Below are positions 29,680-38,301 of a stretch of DNA of 64,000 nucleotides, piece by piece (the first letter of the stretch is position 1; every line of letters begins with the position of its first letter). This DNA is from Rhodoferax_B sp049316285 (GTDB lineage Bacteria > Pseudomonadota > Gammaproteobacteria > Burkholderiales > Burkholderiaceae_C), in assembly GCF_049316285.1 (NCBI RefSeq), contig NZ_JBMOXA010000010.1, positions 1-64,000 on the forward strand, read 5' to 3'. The notes below the pieces were generated by a model. The model was not told where the DNA came from. It did no database searches and worked only from the letters and a program-made list of their open reading frames with translations. A program made the position numbers and the translations under genes.

Positions 29680-31905
29680 ATGCGCTCCAAATCGTCAGCT
29701 TCGTTGGCGTCTTCCGCCCCCCACACATCCGGCGTGCGCAGATCCGCTGCAGACGAAGCCCAGCTGGAGCACCTGGTTCGCGATCTGCGGAACTACCAAT
29801 CCGAGCTGGAGAGCCAGAACAAGGTCCTGCGCTACAGCCAGGCCATGGCGGAAGGGGCTTCAGAACGTTTTGAAACGCTGTTTTCTGCCGTGCCTCTGGC
29901 GTTGATGGTGGTGGATGAGCTGGACATGGTGGTGCAGTGCAACTCCATGGCCCAGCGCCTGTTTCAACCGACGGAGCGCGATCAGCCGCTGAACTTTTTG
30001 ATGCCTTTTGTCAGCCCCGGTTGCACCGAGCAAGTGCGCCAGGCTTTTCGCGAAGCGCTGAGTGATGGCCATTGCGAAACCACCGAGGTGTTGTTCAACA
30101 TTGGCGCCGACCGGACGATCACCGGCGATTTGCATATCGCCCGGCTGGAATCCTCGCATGAGCCGCAGGTGCATTTCATCTGCGCTGTGATTGACCAAGG
30201 CCCGCTGGTCACCGAGCGGCGCGCGCTGCAGCAAAGTGGCGCGGCACTGCGTCAACGCAACGAACAGTTGCGCCAAAGTGAAGCCCGGCTGGAGGCCATC
30301 ATCAACTCGGCACTGGATGCGATCATTTGTGTGGACCAGCACCAGCGTATTACCGTCTTCAACCCCACCGCGGCGGCACTTTTCCAGTGCCCCTCGGCGC
30401 AGGCGCTGGGTTCACCACTGGACCGGTTTTTCCCGACCGCGGCCGAGGCCTTGTCGCACAACCAGATCTCCACACAGGCGCTGCTGGGCGAAATGAACGC
30501 GCTGACGGCCGGGGGCAAACGCCTGTCGGTTGAGGTCAGTGTGTCGTTCGAACACCATCCTGATGGCGACACCACCACCATCTTTGCGCGCGACCTGACC
30601 AGCCGCAAACGCGCCGAGAAGCACCGCAACATGCTCGAGGCGCAACTGCGTGAATCGCAGAAAATGCAGGCCGTGGGCACCATGGCCGGTGGCATCGCCC
30701 ACGATTTCAACAACATTCTGAGCGCCATTCTGGGCAACGTGGAGTTGGCCAAGGAAGACGCCGGCGCCGACTCTCCGGCGCTGGTGAGCCTGCAGGAAAT
30801 CGAAAAAGCCGGGCGCCGCGCGCGCGATCTGGTGCGGCAGATTCTGACCTTCAGCCGCAATGAGGCGCCGCGCCGCCAGCCGGTCGCCCTGTCTGAAGTC
30901 GTGGTGGAGACCGAACGCCTGTTGCGTGTGACCTTGCCGCCCGCGGTTGAACTGCATCTGCATATCAATGAAAACACCCCGGTGGTGTTGGCCGATGCCA
31001 CACAGGTCGAGCAAGCCGTGCTCAACCTTTGCACCAATGCCATCCAGGCCATAGGCGACAACCGCGGCACGGTGGCGATAGAGCTTTCGGGCGTATTGCC
31101 CGACGCCCGCCTCTGTGAACGGCTGGGCCTGGTGCCCGGCCGTTATGCCCAGCTCGCCGTGCGCGACAGCGGCAAAGGTATAGACGACGAAACCCTGCTG
31201 CGGGTGTTCGAACCGTTTTTCACGACCAAGGAGGTCGGCCAAGGCACGGGCCTGGGCCTGGCGGTGGTGCATGGTGTGATGCGCAGCAATGCCGGTGCGG
31301 TCGACGTGCAGAGCGCGCCGGATCTGGGCAGTGTTTTTACGCTCTATTTCCCGGCGGCCAGCGCGGACCAGACCTTGAGCACCGTGGCCGACCCCGTGGC
31401 CCCGCCCAACGTCGACGGCCAGGGCAAACACGTGATGTACGTGGACGACGACCAAGCCCTGGTGTTTCTTGTGAAGCGGCTGCTGCGCCGGCGCGGCTTT
31501 CGCGTGAGCGGCTTCTCCGACCCGCACCACGCGGCGGCGGAGCTACGCGCCAACGCACATTCCTACGACCTGCTGGTCACCGACTACAACATGCCCGGCT
31601 ACTGCGGCGTGGATTTGGTGCGTGAAGCGCGCTTGATTCGCCCCGACCTGCCCGTGGCGCTGGCCTCGGGCTACGTCACGGGTGAAATCGAGCAAAGCGC
31701 CCTGGCCGAAGGTGCGCGAGCCTTGATACACAAACCCAACGACGCCGAAGAACTGTGCGCCACCGTGCAGCAACTGATCATGGGCCATGACTCTGTGGGC
31801 AAAATCGCCCCCGCAGCCGCCGCACAAAACCCCGTGGCATCTGGCGCAGCGGAGACAGCCGATGACGGCGCCCCCTCTACCCTCCCCTCCCATGACAGCC
31901 ACTGA
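29680..31905 (+). CDS. PAS-containing hybrid sensor histidine kinase with C-terminal receiver
   Basis: A 741-residue cytoplasmic protein with no membrane segment. A coiled coil (RDLRNYQSELESQNKVLRYS) leads into one PAS-like domain (FETLFSAVPLALMVVDELDMVVQCN) and a second PAS (LEAIINSALDAIICVDQHQRITVFNPTAAALF). The kinase core follows, with H341 in MAGGIAHDFNNILSAILGN, an N box (VEQAVLNLCTNAIQA), and a catalytic domain with VRDSGKGIDDETLLRVFEPFFTTKEVGQGTGLGLA. The receiver has its phosphoacceptor at D635 (LVTDYNMPGY). No separate response regulator is adjacent; output may go through a distant protein. The last codons overlap the VF530 gene. Confidence 0.93.
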   Translation: MRSKSSASLASSAPHTSGVRRSAADEAQLEHLVRDLRNYQSELESQNKVLRYSQAMAEGASERFETLFSAVPLALMVVDELDMVVQCNSMAQRLFQPTERDQPLNFLMPFVSPGCTEQVRQAFREALSDGHCETTEVLFNIGADRTITGDLHIARLESSHEPQVHFICAVIDQGPLVTERRALQQSGAALRQRNEQLRQSEARLEAIINSALDAIICVDQHQRITVFNPTAAALFQCPSAQALGSPLDRFFPTAAEALSHNQISTQALLGEMNALTAGGKRLSVEVSVSFEHHPDGDTTTIFARDLTSRKRAEKHRNMLEAQLRESQKMQAVGTMAGGIAHDFNNILSAILGNVELAKEDAGADSPALVSLQEIEKAGRRARDLVRQILTFSRNEAPRRQPVALSEVVVETERLLRVTLPPAVELHLHINENTPVVLADATQVEQAVLNLCTNAIQAIGDNRGTVAIELSGVLPDARLCERLGLVPGRYAQLAVRDSGKGIDDETLLRVFEPFFTTKEVGQGTGLGLAVVHGVMRSNAGAVDVQSAPDLGSVFTLYFPAASADQTLSTVADPVAPPNVDGQGKHVMYVDDDQALVFLVKRLLRRRGFRVSGFSDPHHAAAELRANAHSYDLLVTDYNMPGYCGVDLVREARLIRPDLPVALASGYVTGEIEQSALAEGARALIHKPNDAEELCATVQQLIMGHDSVGKIAPAAAAQNPVASGAAETADDGAPSTLPSHDSH

Positions 31906-32185
31906 AACGCCCGCCACCGCCCAGCAGCCGCGCAACCCGCTGCACGGCCTCACACTTGAAGCCATACTGACCGCGCTGGTGGAGTTTTATGGCTGGGAAT
32001 CGCTGGCGCAACGTGTGCCCGTGCGCTGCTTTGCGTTGAACCCCAGCATTCGCTCCAGCCTGACCTTTCTGCGCAAAACCCCGTGGGCACGCGAAAAGGT
32101 GGAGGGTCTGTACCTGTTCATGCTGCGCGAGCAAAAACGTGGTGCCCAGACGCCTGCTGCCAAACGCCGCCCCGTGAGTGGCTGA
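31862..32185 (+). CDS. VF530-family (DUF2132) protein
   Basis: A 107-residue protein whose core NPLHGLTLEAILTALVEFYGWESLAQRVPVRCF, then NPSIRSSLTFLRKTPWAREKVEGLYL, is the VF530 domain, a small helical fold reported to resemble DNA-binding proteins. The ATG at 31862 has GGAG eight bases upstream and overlaps the kinase gene by 44 bases; an ATG at 31892 is an alternative that leaves the domain intact. Its cellular role is unknown. Confidence 0.85.
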   Translation: MTAPPLPSPPMTATETPATAQQPRNPLHGLTLEAILTALVEFYGWESLAQRVPVRCFALNPSIRSSLTFLRKTPWAREKVEGLYLFMLREQKRGAQTPAAKRRPVSG

Positions 32186-32915
32186 GTGTGTGGCTGACGT
32201 CATGGCTACGCATCCGGCTGGCCCCGTGGAAACAGGGGCTGCAGCCGGGCTGGACGTGGTGTATGCCGACGAGGCCTTGCTGATTCTGAACAAACCCGCT
32301 GGCTTGCTGGCTGTGCCCGGGCGCGGGCCCGACAAGCAGGACTGCCTGTCTTCACGCGCCGCGAACGTCTTTGGCCAAGCGCTGGTGGTGCACCGCCTGG
32401 ACATGGCCACCTCGGGCTTGATCGTCATGGCGCGGAACCCGGCCGTGCAACGTGACCTGGCCTACGCCTTTGCCCAGCGGCAGGTGTCAAAGCGTTATGA
32501 GGCCGTGGTCACGGGTTTTGACAGCGATGGCATCGACCATTCAGGGCCCGGCCTTTGGTCTGGTTCTTCAGAATGGCACGAGATCGACCTGCCCATTGCC
32601 GCCGATTGGGCGCGCCGTCCGCTGCGGGTGATCGACCAAACCACGGGCAAACCAAGCCTGACACGTTGGCGCATGCTCGAGCCCTGGCGTGTGTCGGGAA
32701 GCATGCGCGTGGCACTGGAACCCGTGACCGGCCGCACCCATCAGTTACGGCTGCACATGGCCGCTTCGGGCCACGCCATCCTGGGCGATACCTTGTACGC
32801 GGACCAGGCCACGCAGGCACTTGCGCCACGGTTATTGCTGCATGCCGGCACACTTGGCTTCCAGCATCCGGTGCGGCAGCAGCCGGTGGTTTTTACAGCC
32901 CCCACGCCATTCTGA
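32178..32915 (+). CDS. RluA-family pseudouridine synthase
   Basis: A protein of up to 245 residues with the RluA catalytic motif VVHRLDMATSGLIVMARN (Asp of HRLD), entry segment VVYADEALLILNKPAGLLAVPGRG, and the late motif LEPVTGRTHQLRLHMAASGHAILGDTLY. It isomerises uridine in 23S rRNA and/or tRNA; which site cannot be decided. The GTG at 32178 overlaps the VF530 stop by eight bases; GTG 32190 and ATG 32202 are equally possible. There is a short direct duplication (GTGGCTGA) around the start region. Confidence 0.9.
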   Translation: MAECVADVMATHPAGPVETGAAAGLDVVYADEALLILNKPAGLLAVPGRGPDKQDCLSSRAANVFGQALVVHRLDMATSGLIVMARNPAVQRDLAYAFAQRQVSKRYEAVVTGFDSDGIDHSGPGLWSGSSEWHEIDLPIAADWARRPLRVIDQTTGKPSLTRWRMLEPWRVSGSMRVALEPVTGRTHQLRLHMAASGHAILGDTLYADQATQALAPRLLLHAGTLGFQHPVRQQPVVFTAPTPF

Positions 32916-32953
32916 TTTTTGCAGCGCGCGGGCTCGAGGGGCAGCCTGGGAAA

Positions 32954-32986
32954 GCGGCAACAGCTATTAACTTTATAGTATTTAGC
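32954..32986 (-). repeat. Variant copy of the GCTA...TAGCTG interspersed repeat
   Basis: On the minus strand this reads GCTAAATACTATAAAG then TTAATAGCTGTTGCC. It has the same ends as the 26-base copies but a longer AT-rich centre, in the gap between the pseudouridine synthase and the SDR gene. Confidence 0.4.
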
Positions 32987-33048
32987 GGGTTTTGCAACGT
33001 AGTGAATCCGAGTGACACAAGCTGGAAAGAGCGCGCTATCATGGCTTC

Positions 33049-33807
33049 ATGACACAAGCAAACCTCTACATTCTCACGGGCGGTTCGCGCGGCATGGGGT
33101 TGGCCATCGCCGAGCAATTGCTGCAACCCGGCAATACCGTCATCACCATTTCGCGACGCACCAACACGCTGCTGGAAGCCCACGCCACCAGTGCGCGCGC
33201 CACGCTGGAACAGTGGTCACACGACCTCACCACCAGCATCCCCGTGGGGCAACATCTGGCGCACTGGCTGCAACACCAGGGGCACAGCGACTTCGCCAGC
33301 GCCACACTCATCAACAACGCGGGCACGCTGGCACAACTGGTGCCACTCAGCCAGGCCGATCCGCTCGACCTGGCCCACGCATTGCGTGTAGGCCTCGAGG
33401 CCCCCATGCAATTGACGGCCGCTTTCCTGCGCGCCACCGCCGAATGGAAAGGCGTGCGCCGGGTGCTGAATATTTCGTCTGGTTTGGGACGCCGCGCCAT
33501 GGCTTCGCAGGCCGCATACTGTGCGGCCAAGGCTGGCCTAGACCACTTCACACGTTGTCTTGCATTGGATGAATCACTCAAACCCAACGGCGCCAAGGTG
33601 TGCTCGTTGGCGCCGGGCGTGATCGACACCGACATGCAAGTCGCCCTGCGCGGCGCCGATGCCAAGCACTTTCCTGATCAGGCCAATTTCGCCAGCCTGA
33701 AAAGTGGCGACAAGCTCTCCTCACCCGCTGACGCCGCCAAGCAGGTGCTGGCCTATCTGGAGCGAGCCGATTTTGGCAGCAACCCGGTGGCAGACGTTCG
33801 CGACTGA
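33049..33807 (+). CDS. Short-chain dehydrogenase/reductase, sepiapterin-reductase-like
   Basis: A 252-residue SDR: ILTGGSRGMGLAIAEQLL cofactor motif with ISRRTN after the second strand, LINNAGTLAQLVPL, RVLNISSGLGRRAM, catalytic YCAAK, and SLAPGVIDTDMQVALR. The insertion and C-terminal layout resemble the sepiapterin reductase/benzil reductase group, but the substrate is unknown. It stands alone, with a strong bidirectional terminator 50 bases after its stop. Confidence 0.87.
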   Translation: MTQANLYILTGGSRGMGLAIAEQLLQPGNTVITISRRTNTLLEAHATSARATLEQWSHDLTTSIPVGQHLAHWLQHQGHSDFASATLINNAGTLAQLVPLSQADPLDLAHALRVGLEAPMQLTAAFLRATAEWKGVRRVLNISSGLGRRAMASQAAYCAAKAGLDHFTRCLALDESLKPNGAKVCSLAPGVIDTDMQVALRGADAKHFPDQANFASLKSGDKLSSPADAAKQVLAYLERADFGSNPVADVRD

Positions 33808-33855
33808 CCGCATCGTCCATGACGTCCCCATGACGCACACACGCATGGGCTGCAC

Positions 33856-33890
33856 AAAACAAAAAAGGGCCCGAGGCCCTTTTTTGTTTT
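33856..33890. terminator. Bidirectional rho-independent terminator
   Basis: AAAACAAAAAAGGGCC (33856-33871) is the exact inverse of GGCCCTTTTTTGTTTT (33875-33890) around a three-base loop. It has T-tracts on both strands, between the convergent SDR and ppk2 genes. Confidence 0.96.
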
Positions 33891-33912
33891 CAACTCAACG
33901 GACAGCGGCCGG

Positions 33913-34875
33913 TCAATACACCTGGGGCACCATCAGCTCCGGCGGCACGGGGTGGCGGATGTAGTCGTTGTTGCGCACACGCTCGGGCAGCACGATGGCC
34001 GGGTGTGGAACCTCCTGGTAAGGCATTTGATCCAGCAGGTGGTGGATGCAGTTGAGTCGCGCTTTCTTCTTGTCGTCGGCTTGCACCACGTTCCACGGGG
34101 CTTCTGGGATGTGTGTGCGCTCCAACATGATTTCCTTGGCCTTGGTGTAGTCCTCCCAACGGCGGCGCGACTCCAAATCCATGGGGCTCAGCTTCCATTG
34201 TTTTAATGGGTCATGGATACGCCCGAGAAAACGCAGGTGCTGCTCTTCATCAGAAATGGAGAACCAATACTTGATGAGTTGTATGCCCGATTGCACCAAC
34301 ATGCGCTCGAACTCCGGCACGGAGCGAAAGAACTCTTCATATTGCGCATCGGTACAAAAGCCCATGACCCGCTCCACACCGGCGCGGTTGTACCAGCTGC
34401 GGTCAAACAGCACCATCTCGCCCGCTGCCGGCAGATGCGCAACGTAACGCTGAAAGTACCACTGCGTACGTTCGCGGTCGTTGGGTGCTGGCAGTGCTGC
34501 GACGCGGCACACGCGCGGATTGAGCCGTTGTGTGATGCGCTTGATCACACCCCCCTTGCCCGCAGCATCACGACCTTCAAACAGTATCACCACCTTGTGA
34601 CCGCTGGAAACCACCCAGTCCTGCAGCTTGACCAGTTCAGCTTGCAGGCGAAACAGTTCTTTGAAGTATCTTCTGCGGGCAGCCTTGTCGTCCTGTCCAT
34701 CGATTGCACTGCTGATCGCATCGGAACCGTCTTCTGAATCGACCCAGGAGCGGTCTTCCAGCGCCAATTCAAGCTCTTCGTCGTAGCTGTCAATCAGGTC
34801 TCTATGAAGGCGCTCCATCAGTGCGCCGTTGGCGCTACTGTCTAGGCTTTCTGCCACGTTAGTCGAAATGTCCAC
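33913..34875 (-). CDS. ppk2: Polyphosphate kinase 2
   Basis: A 320-residue PPK2 enzyme. Walker A is GRDAAGKGG at 101-109, preceded by ILFE. Walker B/lid residues are FDRSWYNRAGVERVMGF (D158). The sequence also has RERTQWYFQRYVAHLPAAGEM and KLSPMDLESRRRWEDYTKAKE. The extended N-terminus of about 60 acidic residues and the single domain fit the class I group that phosphorylates NDPs with polyphosphate, though the nucleotide preference is not certain. Start GTG at 34875 has AGGAG six bases upstream. Confidence 0.94.
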   Translation of the reverse strand: MDISTNVAESLDSSANGALMERLHRDLIDSYDEELELALEDRSWVDSEDGSDAISSAIDGQDDKAARRRYFKELFRLQAELVKLQDWVVSSGHKVVILFEGRDAAGKGGVIKRITQRLNPRVCRVAALPAPNDRERTQWYFQRYVAHLPAAGEMVLFDRSWYNRAGVERVMGFCTDAQYEEFFRSVPEFERMLVQSGIQLIKYWFSISDEEQHLRFLGRIHDPLKQWKLSPMDLESRRRWEDYTKAKEIMLERTHIPEAPWNVVQADDKKKARLNCIHHLLDQMPYQEVPHPAIVLPERVRNNDYIRHPVPPELMVPQVY

Positions 34876-34980
34876 ACGTCACTCCTGCAGGTCTAATCCT
34901 GCCAAGCGTAGCGGCTCAACATGTCGATTTTGTGACGGTCATATGTCTATGCCGGGACCATCTCCAGCAAAACCAATGCC

Positions 34981-35220
34981 CTACTTGGCAATCAGCATCT
35001 GGTAGATGTCATCCTTGACCTTCAGGCGACGCTTCTTCATCTCTTCAAAACGCTCGTCGCTGATGGGCAGACCATCTTGTTCGAGTTGCCCAATGGCATG
35101 GTTGAGCTCGTCGTATTCGTTGAACAAGTGCAGGAAACGCGCACTTGAAATCTTCATGCTGCGCATCTTGCCCACCAGTTGGGGGAACTCGTGCGCGAGA
35201 TCGTGGTTCAGCAGTTCCAT
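34981..35220 (-). CDS. DUF465 (YdcH-family) small protein
   Basis: A 79-residue helical protein matching YdcH: HDLAHEFPQLVGKMRSMKISSARFLHLFNEYDELNHAI, then RFEEMKKRRLKVKDDIYQML. Likely a short helical hairpin or coiled coil; function unknown. AGGAG precedes the ATG by seven bases. Confidence 0.9.
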   Translation of the reverse strand: MELLNHDLAHEFPQLVGKMRSMKISSARFLHLFNEYDELNHAIGQLEQDGLPISDERFEEMKKRRLKVKDDIYQMLIAK

Positions 35221-35317
35221 GATTTGTCTCCTTGGTTAATCGCGCTGCGCCGGAGGTGGAGCAGAATGACAACCAGCGCAGTATGCGCCGATTCAAGCTA
35301 AATTTTCAGGAGCACAC

Positions 35318-36502
35318 ATGGGACGCGAAGTTGTAGTTGTCAGCGGCGTACGCACCGCCATCGGAACCTTTGGCGGCAGCCTCAAGGATGTTGCCCCCAC
35401 AGAACTGGCGTCTGTTGTGGTGCGCGATGCGCTTCAGCGCGCCAATGTAGACGGCGCTGAAGTTGGCCACGTGGTGTTTGGTCATGTCGTCAACACCGAG
35501 CCCAAAGATATGTATTTGTCGCGCGTCGCGGCCATCAACGGCGGCTGTAGCCAGGAAACCCCGGCCTACAACGTCAACCGCCTGTGTGGTTCAGGGCTGC
35601 AAGCCATCGTTTCGGCCGCACAAAGCATCTTGCTCGGCGACGCAGATGTGACCATAGGCGGCGGCGCCGAGAACATGAGTCGCGCGCCTTACGCATCACT
35701 CAACACCCGCTGGGGCGCACGCATGGGTGATGCCAAGATGATAGACATGATGATGGGCGCCCTGCACGACCCGTTCCACAACATCCACATGGGGGTGACC
35801 GCCGAGAACATTGCCGCCAAATGGGGCATCACACGCGAAGAGCAGGACAGGCTGGCGGTCGAAAGCCACAACCGCGCCGAACGCGCCACGCTGGCGGGCT
35901 ATTTCAAAGAGCAGATTGTGCCGGTCATGCTCAAGAGCAAAAAAGGCGACGTGGCCTATGCCAGCGATGAACACTTCCGTGCGGGCGCCAAGATCGAAGA
36001 CATGGCCAAGTTGAAGCCCGTCTTTGCCAAAGAAAACGGCACGGTGACCGCCGGCAATGCGTCGGGCATCAACGATGCCGCCGCAGCTATCGTCATGATG
36101 GAAAAATCAGTCGCCGAAAAGCGTGGGCTCAAGCCCTTGGCACGCCTGGTCGCTTATGCCCATGCTGGCGTGGATCCTCAGTACATGGGCATAGGCCCGG
36201 TGCCGGCGAGCCAGAAGGCACTCAAGCTTGCCGGCCTGAGCGTCAACGATTTGGACGTGATCGAGGCCAACGAGGCGTTTGCGGCACAAGCCTGCGCCGT
36301 GACACGTGATCTCGGACTGGATCCGGCCAAGGTCAATCCGAACGGTTCAGGCATTTCCTTGGGCCACCCTATAGGGGCGACAGGCGCGGTGATCACCGTC
36401 AAAGCGCTACATGAACTGCAGCGCATTGGTGGCCGTTATGCACTCGTGACCATGTGTATTGGCGGCGGCCAAGGCATAGCAGCCATTTTCGAGCGCTGCT
36501 AG
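35318..36502 (+). CDS. bktB: Beta-ketothiolase BktB (acetyl-CoA acyltransferase)
   Basis: A 394-residue thiolase with strong resemblance to Cupriavidus necator BktB along its full length (REVVVVSGVRTAIGTFGGSLKDVAP). The nucleophile is C90 in NRLCGSGLQAI, H350 is in GHPIGATGA and C380 in CIGGGQG. BktB condenses acetyl-CoA with acetyl- or propionyl-CoA and works in polyhydroxyalkanoate precursor supply and in degradation. No pha genes are adjacent, so its role here could be either. Two terminators follow. Confidence 0.93.
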   Translation: MGREVVVVSGVRTAIGTFGGSLKDVAPTELASVVVRDALQRANVDGAEVGHVVFGHVVNTEPKDMYLSRVAAINGGCSQETPAYNVNRLCGSGLQAIVSAAQSILLGDADVTIGGGAENMSRAPYASLNTRWGARMGDAKMIDMMMGALHDPFHNIHMGVTAENIAAKWGITREEQDRLAVESHNRAERATLAGYFKEQIVPVMLKSKKGDVAYASDEHFRAGAKIEDMAKLKPVFAKENGTVTAGNASGINDAAAAIVMMEKSVAEKRGLKPLARLVAYAHAGVDPQYMGIGPVPASQKALKLAGLSVNDLDVIEANEAFAAQACAVTRDLGLDPAKVNPNGSGISLGHPIGATGAVITVKALHELQRIGGRYALVTMCIGGGQGIAAIFERC

Positions 36503-36515
36503 AGCGCCCATCAAA

Positions 36516-36538
36516 AAGGGCACCACCTGGGTGCCCTT
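36516..36538. terminator. Hairpin after bktB
   Basis: AAGGGCACC (36516-36524) pairs with GGTGCCCTT (36530-36538) around a five-base loop. It is preceded by A residues, giving a T-tract on the minus strand. Confidence 0.75.
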
Positions 36539-36551
36539 GCGTTGGCTGCAG

Positions 36552-36581
36552 AACCCCCACTTTTAAAAGCTGGGGGTTTTG
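36552..36581. terminator. Second terminator between bktB and uspA
   Basis: AACCCCCA (36552-36559) pairs with TGGGGGTT (36571-36578) and is followed by TT on the plus strand. The loop itself contains the palindrome CTTTTAAAAG. The two hairpins together separate convergent genes. Confidence 0.85.
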
Positions 36582-36604
36582 TCTTTCTGGCAAGGCGCGC
36601 TGGT

Positions 36605-37042
36605 TTAACCGCGCACCACCAGCACCGGCACGTTGATATGCGACAACACACGTTGCGTGACACTGCCGAGCAGGAGTTTTTCTATGCCATGCCGCCCGTG
36701 CGAGCCCATCACCACCAGATCGATGTGAAGATCGGCCACCATGCTCAGAATGCCGTCTTCGACCACATGGCCGTCGACCACGCGGCGCTGACAGGGCAGG
36801 CCCGCGGCCAGCACCGGGGCCTCGGCGCTGGACAACGCGAGGTTGGCGCCCGAGGTCGCCGCTGCCATGTATTCGTTCTGTCCCAGGGCGTAGTCGGCCC
36901 CCACGCCAATGTAGGGATAAGGATCGATCACGTGGGCCAATGTGATGGCACTGCCAAAGGCCTTGGCCAGACCTATGGCTTTTTCAACCGCAACCAGGCC
37001 GGTAGGCGAACCGTCCACCGGCACGAGAATGTTCTGAAACAT
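36605..37042 (-). CDS. Universal stress protein, UspA family
   Basis: A 145-residue single-domain Usp. It opens with NILVPVDGSPTGLVAVEKAIGLA and contains the ATP-binding motif GSHGRHGIEKLLLGSVTQRVL (G-2x-G-9x-G-S/T), so it is of the nucleotide-binding type. It ends VPVLVVRG. AAGGAG lies seven bases before the ATG. Role in stress tolerance is family knowledge. Confidence 0.93.
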   Translation of the reverse strand: MFQNILVPVDGSPTGLVAVEKAIGLAKAFGSAITLAHVIDPYPYIGVGADYALGQNEYMAAATSGANLALSSAEAPVLAAGLPCQRRVVDGHVVEDGILSMVADLHIDLVVMGSHGRHGIEKLLLGSVTQRVLSHINVPVLVVRG

Positions 37043-37176
37043 CGCAAGCTCCTTGTGTCCCTGGGCCGCTTCACCTCGAAGCGGTTCAGATTCGACTATA
37101 GGGACGTTTGCTCACGTGGGCTGTAGGACCAAACCCTGCCTGGGCTCGCACGCAGCCCGGCCGCGCAGATGCGCCC

Positions 37177-37938
37177 TCAACTGCTCTGGAATGCCTGTGA
37201 CCGGAAGGTCAACACCAGTGTGTCGCGGTAGCCGCCCTCCTCGACGGGCTGGATCGGTGTTGATTCATGGATCACACGTTCGTCGTCGAGCAGCAGCATA
37301 GACCAGGACTCGGTGAGCGTGAAACGCTGGCCTTGCGGGCCGTTGGCTTCAAACACCCGCGTTTCGCCGCCTTTGATCCCGACACGGTCGACCAGCAGCA
37401 CGGCCACAAAGTCGACACCATCGCGGTGGGCACCTTCGGGCGTGGGGCGGCCTATGCCATCGGTGGTGTCGATGCGGAACTGGTGGGCCTCGACAAACCA
37501 CGGCGGTGTGCCGGCACCAGCGCCCCCCGCTGGCGTTTTCAAGGCGCTGCAAACATGCCCCAACGACAACAGCAGTTGGCGCCACGCAGGCGCCTGCACA
37601 TCCGCCTCGGCCATAGGCTCAAACCAGCGCTCCATGCCACCATGCAAAGCGTTGTAGGCCAGCGGCTGCCAATGTGCGCGGTGCGGCACTTGTGTCAGTA
37701 CATCGCCCTGCACCACAAAACAGGAATGGCGCCGGCGCCGGTAACGACCGCCGTCTTTGAGGTAGGCGTCGGGCGGCAAGTCGTGCCAGCTAGCGTTCAG
37801 CGCCGTCAGCGCGGAGAGATCACAAGCCGTGAGTTGGCACACACCGCTGGGGCTCAACACCGCATAACCAAGTTGGCGCAAGATCGGCACCACCTGGGCT
37901 GGCGGCGCAAACGAGGGGGAAAGAATGGGGGTGCTCAT
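37177..37938 (-). CDS. 2OG-Fe(II) dioxygenase family protein (PF10014-like)
   Basis: A 253-residue protein with the double-stranded-helix iron site PTPEGAHRDGVDFVAVLLVDR (HxD) and the following GGETRVFEANG, then SWSMLLLDDERVIHESTPI with the distal His and TLVLTFR with the 2-oxoglutarate arginine. This pattern belongs to the PF10014 group, which includes amino-acid hydroxylases such as isoleucine dioxygenase. The substrate is unknown. Start ATG 37938 was chosen over 37959 only because the first seven codons look unconserved. Confidence 0.75.
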   Translation of the reverse strand: MSTPILSPSFAPPAQVVPILRQLGYAVLSPSGVCQLTACDLSALTALNASWHDLPPDAYLKDGGRYRRRRHSCFVVQGDVLTQVPHRAHWQPLAYNALHGGMERWFEPMAEADVQAPAWRQLLLSLGHVCSALKTPAGGAGAGTPPWFVEAHQFRIDTTDGIGRPTPEGAHRDGVDFVAVLLVDRVGIKGGETRVFEANGPQGQRFTLTESWSMLLLDDERVIHESTPIQPVEEGGYRDTLVLTFRSQAFQSS

Positions 37939-38010
37939 GGACCCCAATCGTAGTGGCATTTGACGCGCCGGGCGTTGACTGCGGTCAACACCCGCGTTGG
38001 CGCGGGGGGC

Positions 38011-38292
38011 TCAGGCCGAGACCTGCACCCCCTTCCAAAAAGCCACACGGTCGGCCACGGCCTCGGCGCCGGATTTGGGCTCGGCGTAATACCAGGCCGC
38101 GTCGGTGTTCATTTCCCCATTCACCAGCAATGAAAAGTAACTCGCCTGCCCCTTCCACGGACAGGTCGTCTTGTGGTTGCTGAAGGTGAAGTACTCACGC
38201 TTGAGCGAGTCCAGCGGAAAGTAATGGTTGCCCTCGACCACCACGGTGTCGTTGCTTTCGGCGATGACGGTGCCGTTCCAAACTGCCTTCAT
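38011..38292 (-). CDS. DUF427 domain protein
   Basis: A 93-residue protein with the DUF427 core: VWNGTVIAESNDTVVVEGNHYFPLDSL, then TTCPWKGQASYFSLLVNGE, AAWYYAEPK and RVAFWKGV. Its function is not known. It begins nine bases after the egtD stop on the same strand, so it is likely the third gene of an egtB-egtD transcript. Confidence 0.88.
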   Translation of the reverse strand: MKAVWNGTVIAESNDTVVVEGNHYFPLDSLKREYFTFSNHKTTCPWKGQASYFSLLVNGEMNTDAAWYYAEPKSGAEAVADRVAFWKGVQVSA

Positions 38293-38301
38293 AGATGTCT
38301 T

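Noticed and set aside
29343..29873. Plus-strand frames across the gcvP-kinase gap
   Set aside because: No domain, no start signal, and the frame runs into the kinase gene out of phase.
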